NCBI GenBank assembly: GCA_945957305.1
Contig: CAMFLN010000044.1
Coordinates: 1-10,323 of the forward strand
DNA length: 10,323 nt
Origin: an uncultured Planctomycetaceae bacterium
Lineage (GTDB): Bacteria; Planctomycetota; Planctomycetia; Pirellulales; JACPPG01
Direction: 5' to 3'
Position 1 is the first letter of the stretch; every line of letters starts with the position of its first letter. The position numbers and the translations under genes are program-made. This document shows positions 6,639 to 10,323 of the stretch, one piece after another. The notes beneath the pieces are model-generated. The model saw only the letters and a program-made list of their open reading frames with translations, searched no databases and had not been told where the DNA came from.

Positions 6639-7469
6639 ATGGTGACCTCATTGCATCAGTCAAGCACGCATCTTTCGCTTATGGTCCCAGCGCATTTAGC
6701 CATTGCCGTCGCGTTGGCGTGGGCCATCGCCCCTGCGCCGGCTTGGGGACAATCCGGCCCAGCGAAAACCGGCAAGGCTCCTGCCGGCAAGGTCGCTGCG
6801 CCCACGGCCAAGGCGCCCGCCCGCGCGGCGACGAATAGTTCCGCGACTGCCGGGGCGGCCGATCGCGAGGAGATCCTCAACAGCCAGGCTTGGCAGCAGA
6901 CGATCGCCGACTTCGATGCCTGGCTGGCCGGCCAGTCGATCTACGACCCGCAGCAAGTCCAGCAAACCAAAGCGCGGTTGGAAGTAGGCATCTCGCGCAT
7001 GACGGCCCCCCAATTGCGATACTTTCAAGCCGACCTGCAGGCCAAGTTGCAAGTACTGACCAGTCAGCAATCCCGGGATGCCGAGTCCTATTTGGCCCAG
7101 ACGTTATCCGTAGCGTCCCCCGCCTACGCCCGCAAGGTGCGGCAGAAGCTTCCCGATTTGCTGACGGCGACCGCCGGTCAGGTGAGCCAGCAACTGGCCG
7201 CCTTCGCCGCCAAACGCGATAACACGGCCGCCATGCAACAGGCTTTTAACGACAGCCGGCAGCAGCAAATCGCCTACAACGAGGCGCAAGTCCAAGCGCG
7301 GGCGCAGGAAAGCGAACGCGCTTTGGATCGTGCTCAAGCTTCGGCCGCCAGTTCCGGTTCGAAGGGAAACAACTTTACTCCAGCCCGCGATTACTTTCCC
7401 AACGCCGGCAATGACGGCCCCTTCGGACCGGGAACGTCGATTGGCTTCTGGGGGGGCGGCTTTTTTTAG
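6639..7469 (+). CDS. Secreted Gln/Ala-rich protein of unknown function
   Basis: 276 residues. A hydrophobic signal (about 15-37, ending APAWG) is followed by an Ala/Pro/Lys low-complexity linker (38-72). Residues 76-200 form a likely helical domain rich in Gln and Ala, with EILNSQAWQQTIADFDAWLA near the start and MTAPQLRYFQADLQAKLQVL after it. Residues 205-240 look like a coiled coil (QQQIAYNEAQVQARAQESER). The C-terminus is Gly/Phe-rich and ends GFWGGGFF. I do not recognise a family with known function; proteins of this style occur as lineage-specific exported proteins in planctomycetes. The last codons contain runs of seven G (7450-7456) and seven T (7461-7467), which are slippage-prone. 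It lies 35 bases behind the SnoaL-like gene, with which it likely forms an operon. Confidence 0.72.
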   Translation: MVTSLHQSSTHLSLMVPAHLAIAVALAWAIAPAPAWGQSGPAKTGKAPAGKVAAPTAKAPARAATNSSATAGAADREEILNSQAWQQTIADFDAWLAGQSIYDPQQVQQTKARLEVGISRMTAPQLRYFQADLQAKLQVLTSQQSRDAESYLAQTLSVASPAYARKVRQKLPDLLTATAGQVSQQLAAFAAKRDNTAAMQQAFNDSRQQQIAYNEAQVQARAQESERALDRAQASAASSGSKGNNFTPARDYFPNAGNDGPFGPGTSIGFWGGGFF

Positions 7470-7582
7470 ACCCCTGTCGGGGGGAACAGTCCACGAGGGC
7501 TTAAATCTGGGCGGTTTTCGGCGTGGCAATAAATTTTAGAATTTGCTGGACGCAGTTTTAAGATTTGGTTAGGATTGTGCAG

Positions 7583-7599
7583 GTGCGGCGAAACCGCAC
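7583..7599. terminator. Stem-loop GTGCGG-CGAAA-CCGCAC
   Basis: A perfect six-pair GC-rich stem with a five-base loop, 114 nt after the 6639-7469 gene and 11 nt beyond the stop of the candidate - strand frame (7611). There is no strong T run on either side, so termination is uncertain; it could serve either direction. Confidence 0.35.
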
Positions 7600-7610
7600 G
7601 CTTTCCGACC

Positions 7611-7841
7611 TTAAAAAGCAGCCAGTGACAGCAGAACGTCAATTTCAGTCCGGAGCACGCTCGTGAGCGTTTCGTAATGCCGACCGCGCTTGGTCAATGT
7701 GGTTAAAGCCACATTCGACAAATACCAGCGCTTCTTTTTCGGCAGCTCCAATTTCTTCAGGACCTCAGCGTTTTTTCCAGCGCGCTTCGTCGGTTTGTTT
7801 TCCGCCTGCGCGTTGGCGAACTCTGTTATGCGAAAGCGACC
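7611..7841 (-). pseudogene. Protein-like - strand open frame without ATG, possible gene remnant
   Basis: Reading the - strand from 7841 down to the TAA at 7611-7613 gives 76 codons with no stop and no ATG. The product looks protein-like: a Lys-rich part (NKPTKRAGKNAEVLKKLE), then LPKKKRWYLSNVALTTLTKR, then GRHYETLTSVLRTEIDVLLS and LAAF. Third codon positions are mostly G or C. Directly upstream, in another - frame, an ATG at 7900 opens a 24-codon frame ending at 7826; it overlaps the first frame by 16 nt, so one frameshift would join them. A stem-loop lies 11 nt after the stop. I recognise no family. It may be a decayed gene, a gene with a non-ATG start, or chance. Confidence 0.3.
7696..7715. 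other. Perfect 7-bp stem-loop AATGTGG-TTAAAG-CCACATT
   Basis: The two seven-base arms are exactly complementary around a six-base loop. It lies inside the intergenic region and within the candidate - strand frame. No T run follows. It could be an operator or RNA structure; the role is unknown. Confidence 0.35.
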
Positions 7842-7966
7842 TCACGGCCGCGTCGTGCCTGAAGTGATGTACCTGAAATCAAGACTGGCTCGGAAGTCAT
7901 GCCGAGCACAAATCGCGAATACAGCAGCACCACGGAAGAATGCACTTTTGAGTAGGAACTTAGCTA

Positions 7967-8662
7967 ATGCGCACCCTTAATCGCAGGTTCACTTTGATCA
8001 CTGAAATTCTCTGTCGTCTGCGACGCGGCGTTATGCCCGTCGCGGCGATTACTCTGTCGGGTTTATTGGCAGCGACAGCTGTGGCCGCGCCCTTGGCGCC
8101 CAGTGGCATCTTATTTCCTGTCCCCAACGGCCCCGCTCCTAGCGGCATCATCGTTGCCGGGCCACTCGTCTCGAATGTTGCTCCGGCGACTTTCACCGGC
8201 CGGTTGACGAGCGAAGTACTGTCGGGAGATCCTACAAATCCGCTCGGCGGCTTGACCTTCCTGTACCAAATCGAAAACACTTCACCCTTCCCGGGCGAGA
8301 TCGAGCGGTTGACCGTCAACAGTTTTGCGGGCTTCGCTACGGATGTTGTCTACACGACCTCCGGCAGCGGCGTCCTGCAACCGACATACGCGGATCGCAG
8401 CACCGGGACCGGCGATACGGTGGGTTTCTCGTTCGTTCGGCCGCCGATCGGCCCGGGAACGTTGCAGCCGGGCGAGACGAGCTATTGGCTGGTCGTGTAC
8501 ACCAATGCCCAGAGGTTTGCTCCCACGTTGGCATCCGTCATCGACGGCAGTGTGGCGCAGGCCCCCAGCTATGCCCCGACCACCGTCATCCCCGAACCGG
8601 CCAGCGTCATGCTCGCCTTGATCGGCGGCATCGGACTGGTCCTGGCCTGGCGTAAGCGTTAA
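7967..8662 (+). CDS. PEP-CTERM sorting domain protein
   Basis: 231 residues from ATG 7967, eight bases after AGGAA (7954-7958). A basic N-region is followed by a hydrophobic signal (about 24-41, ending AVAA). The middle is beta-rich and Pro/Gly/Ser/Thr-rich (GGLTFLYQIENTSPFPGEIE, then GTLQPGETSYWLVVYTNAQR), typical of exported surface proteins. The C-terminus has the full PEP-CTERM signal: VIPEPASVM with PEP at 209-211, a short hydrophobic stretch (about 213-226), and a final RKR. In the known system an exosortase (EpsH/XrtA family) cleaves at this signal and the protein is delivered to the outer surface or exopolysaccharide. No exosortase is in the window, so it must act from elsewhere. The body matches no function I can name. 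The gene is monocistronic and ends before a strong terminator. Confidence 0.85.
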   Translation: MRTLNRRFTLITEILCRLRRGVMPVAAITLSGLLAATAVAAPLAPSGILFPVPNGPAPSGIIVAGPLVSNVAPATFTGRLTSEVLSGDPTNPLGGLTFLYQIENTSPFPGEIERLTVNSFAGFATDVVYTTSGSGVLQPTYADRSTGTGDTVGFSFVRPPIGPGTLQPGETSYWLVVYTNAQRFAPTLASVIDGSVAQAPSYAPTTVIPEPASVMLALIGGIGLVLAWRKR

Positions 8663-8675
8663 TTCGCCACATACC

Positions 8676-8689
8676 GGGCGATAACGCCC
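8676..8689 (+). terminator. Small hairpin after the PEP-CTERM gene
   Basis: GGGCG-ATAA-CGCCC, a perfect five-pair stem with a tetraloop, 13 nt after the stop. There is no T run behind it. It may protect the mRNA 3' end or assist the larger terminator that follows. Confidence 0.45.
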
Positions 8690-8701
8690 CTGATGGAATT
8701 G

Positions 8702-8780
8702 ATGCCATCTTGCTGTCAGGCGACCTTGACTGTGTACAAAGCAGTTCAGGTCGCACGCAGCAAGATGGCATATTTTTTTT
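8702..8780 (+). terminator. Long intrinsic terminator, overlapping the 3' end of the opposite gene
   Basis: The arms ATGCCATCTTGCTG (8702-8715) and CAGCAAGATGGCAT (8758-8771) are exactly complementary over 14 bases. After a small internal loop, 8720-8732 pairs with 8742-8754 over 13 positions with one mismatch and one G-T pair, leaving a nine-base loop. Eight T residues follow at 8773-8780. This is a strong Rho-independent terminator for the PEP-CTERM gene. The whole 3' arm and the T run lie inside the convergent glycosyltransferase gene, where they encode its last residues (KKYAILLRAT); its stop codon is in the inner stem. On the - strand no T run follows the stem, so it is probably one-directional. 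Confidence 0.82.
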
Positions 8781-10302
8781 CCTCGGCCACCTGCTGGTAA
8801 CGATTTTCTTTGAGCAGCGTCCGCAACAGTTGCAGATACTCCGGGTTTGCGTCGCTTGCGTGCGATGACTCGTCGGTCCTCGCTTCTCTGAGCAAGGCTT
8901 CGTGCACGACCAGCACGCCCGGAGGTTGGGCGCGAAACTCTTGTTGGATTACCTCCCACGGCTGAGGTAGCAGCGCTTTCCACGGCGTTCGCATGAACAT
9001 GATCCAATGGTTCATATGAGACACCGGCAGCCGCGACGCGAATTGGATCGCCTCGGAGGGGAGCGGGCCACAGACCCATAATGTCGCTTCGAGCGGCGCC
9101 AGGCTGTCTGCCTTGGCAGCCACTTGCGCGAGCTCCAAGTACATCGGCTCGTCGGCCACGATCTGCATCCGCGCATAGGACGCAGGCAGCACCGTTATCA
9201 TCACGGCGGCCGTGGCGAGCCAGGCCATGCCGGAGCCAAAAGTTGCCAGCCGCTGGGTACCGAGCCCCAGCAGAATTGCCGCATAGGGCAGGGCGTTCGC
9301 AAAGTAATGGGGATGGTTGCGGAAGGTCAGTAGGCAGCCGCCGACGCCGACGACCGCGAGTGCAGCCGCGAACAATCGATAACGCCCGTGCGCGGCGAGG
9401 ACCAAGAAAATCGCCAACATTAGCGCCAGTGGCGTTCCCACAAAATGCCGAGTCAACTGTCCCATCTCGTCCCAGGTACCGAGCGAGGCAAACTTCCGCG
9501 GATCAATGACCAGCATCCAAAAGTAGTCGGCCACATCCGCAAACGTCGCCACCAGGGCCAGAATCGCTAGCCACGCTGCAACGCCCCCGGCGACCATGAC
9601 CAGCAACGCGCGAAATCGTTGCCGCAGAGTCCAGGGCGACAGCCCGACGGCGAGCATCGGCAGCAGCCCGCACAAGACGGTGTTTTGGCGCACATGAAAT
9701 GCCGTAATAGCTAGCGCGCCGGCGGCCAGGCATTGCGGCGTTGTCCAAGCGCCCTTGCGCACAATCGCCAAGGCGATAAGCAGGTTCGCGGTTACAAACA
9801 AGTTGGCAAAGTGCTCAGTCGAAGGCCAGGCGAGCGTGCCGTCGACCAGGGGATAGAACAACAGGAACAGGCTGCTCGCCGCGGCTGCCGGCAACGAATC
9901 GCGGAAAGCCCAGGCCACCATCACAGCTTGCGCGACAAGAAGCAGTGCCCAAAACACGCAGATCGCTTCGTACGACCGCGGGGCGATCAACTGCGGCGCC
10001 GCATACATCGCCAGCGCAAGCGGCGGCTTGTCGATCCACGTCTCGCTGTACAGACGCTTGCCGGCCAGAATCTCCTTGCCGACTTGGGCGTAAATGAACG
10101 GGTCGCGATCGCCGGCCCCGCGCGCTGTATATGCGTAGATCCGCACGGCTGCGACCGCCATGAGCAACAGCAAAACACAGCTGATTCCCAGGGCAAGCCG
10201 CGAGGGACGCATCGCCCGGGCGTCTTGCCGCACGACAGCAGACCGTCGCTCCCCGGAGGCCCCCTCGGGGGCTGCAGGCTCGCGTGAATCAGGTGCGGTC
10301 AT
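8746..10302 (-). CDS. GT39-like (ArnT/PMT-type) integral membrane glycosyltransferase
   Basis: 518 residues with roughly ten or more TM helices between about residues 35 and 380, then a soluble C-terminal domain of about 140 residues. After TM1 comes the large extracytoplasmic loop with AGDRDPFIYAQVGKEILAGK (D65, D67) and ETWIDKPPLAL (D91). An acidic residue after TM1 and a D/H-KPP motif are the marks of the dolichyl-phosphate-mannose/ArnT-like glycosyltransferases that use polyprenyl-phosphate sugars (GT-C fold). Donor and acceptor cannot be told from sequence. The start at 10302 has GAGGA (10306-10310) three bases upstream; M31 lacks an RBS. The first 30 residues are Ala/Glu/Arg-rich and cytoplasmic. 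It converges on the PEP-CTERM gene; surface glycosylation or polysaccharide synthesis is a reasonable theme but no direct link is shown. Confidence 0.82.
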   Translation of the reverse strand: MTAPDSREPAAPEGASGERRSAVVRQDARAMRPSRLALGISCVLLLLMAVAAVRIYAYTARGAGDRDPFIYAQVGKEILAGKRLYSETWIDKPPLALAMYAAPQLIAPRSYEAICVFWALLLVAQAVMVAWAFRDSLPAAAASSLFLLFYPLVDGTLAWPSTEHFANLFVTANLLIALAIVRKGAWTTPQCLAAGALAITAFHVRQNTVLCGLLPMLAVGLSPWTLRQRFRALLVMVAGGVAAWLAILALVATFADVADYFWMLVIDPRKFASLGTWDEMGQLTRHFVGTPLALMLAIFLVLAAHGRYRLFAAALAVVGVGGCLLTFRNHPHYFANALPYAAILLGLGTQRLATFGSGMAWLATAAVMITVLPASYARMQIVADEPMYLELAQVAAKADSLAPLEATLWVCGPLPSEAIQFASRLPVSHMNHWIMFMRTPWKALLPQPWEVIQQEFRAQPPGVLVVHEALLREARTDESSHASDANPEYLQLLRTLLKENRYQQVAEEKKYAILLRAT

Positions 10303-10305
10303 GAT

Positions 10306-10310
10306 TCCTC
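10306..10310 (-). promoter_or_regulatory. Ribosome binding site of the glycosyltransferase
   Basis: GAGGA on the - strand, three bases from the ATG at 10302. The spacing is short, but it is the only purine-rich element near a usable start. The promoter must lie beyond the window end. Confidence 0.45.
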
Positions 10311-10323
10311 AGGGCACGTCAGG

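Larger units (their letters stand above)
7470..7966. other. 497-nt intergenic region with stem-loops and no clear + strand gene
   Basis: The stretch is less GC-rich than its neighbours. A weak CCCC-TGTC-GGGG hairpin (7471-7482) follows the upstream stop. Stem-loops at 7583-7599, 7657-7670 and 7696-7715 are listed separately or under findings. A + strand frame (7690-7980) is low-complexity Phe/Arg/Ser-rich, lacks a good RBS, and overlaps the following gene; I regard it as a shadow of the - strand frame at 7611-7841. No clear promoter for the PEP-CTERM gene was recognised. Confidence 0.5.

Noticed and set aside
7690..7980. + strand open frame of 96 codons before the PEP-CTERM gene
   Set aside because: No RBS, biased Phe/Arg/Ser composition, overlaps the next gene start, and lies opposite the more protein-like - strand frame.
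8702..8771. Inverted repeat considered as the ends of a small mobile element (MITE-like)
   Set aside because: The interior is itself complementary, there is no target-site duplication visible, and a T8 tract follows, so a terminator explains it better.
10259..10272. Palindrome GCCCCC-TC-GGGGGC
   Set aside because: It lies inside the N-terminal coding region of the glycosyltransferase in an Ala/Pro/Glu/Gly-rich stretch; GC-rich codons explain it.
9733..10287. + strand open frame of 184 codons opposite the glycosyltransferase
   Set aside because: Arg/Gln/Gly-rich shadow of a well-supported membrane protein; no RBS and no family features.

Overview
The window (about 60% GC) looks like a piece of a planctomycete chromosome, most likely from a Pirellula-like lineage. 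The clues are a PEP-CTERM sorting signal, several lineage-restricted secreted proteins with Ala/Pro/Lys/Gln-rich stretches, and an unusual short cbb3-oxidase gene order. The assignment is inference from gene content; there is no rRNA or other marker gene here.

Positions 1-3754 (+ strand) are the 3' part of a cbb3-type cytochrome c oxidase operon. They hold the C-terminal end of CcoO, an extended CcoS-like membrane protein, a 58-residue single-TM protein resembling the N-terminal segment of CcoP but without any haem site, the copper-exporting P-type ATPase CcoI, and a SafE/TauE-type six-TM membrane protein. All four gene junctions overlap (4, 14, 4 and 4 nt), so the five genes are very likely co-transcribed and translationally coupled. 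They would supply copper and assembly functions to the oxidase.

Positions 3800-4213 (- strand) encode a small three-TM DUF4405-type protein with an HxxxH pair, convergent to the oxidase operon. A 239-nt divergent gap separates it from a secreted alpha/beta-hydrolase esterase (4453-5427, +), for which a GTG start is preferred. A 252-nt gap with a perfect 16-nt palindrome leads to a probable two-gene unit: a secreted SnoaL-like/beta-barrel two-domain protein (5680-6603) and a secreted Gln/Ala-rich protein of unknown function (6639-7469).

Positions 7470-7966 hold no convincing + strand gene. They contain three small stem-loops and a protein-like open frame on the - strand (7611-7841) that has no ATG and may be a gene remnant. 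A PEP-CTERM surface or exported protein follows (7967-8662, +). It converges on a large GT39-like membrane glycosyltransferase (8746-10302, -). Between and inside the ends of these two genes lies a 70-nt, nearly fully paired hairpin followed by eight T residues. This terminator for the + strand is built partly from the coding sequence of the opposite gene.

No tRNA, rRNA, CRISPR array, transposase or phage gene was seen. The best candidates for novelty are the condensed cbb3 assembly module, the dual-use terminator and the hidden antisense frame. I did not find evidence of a completely new multi-gene system.
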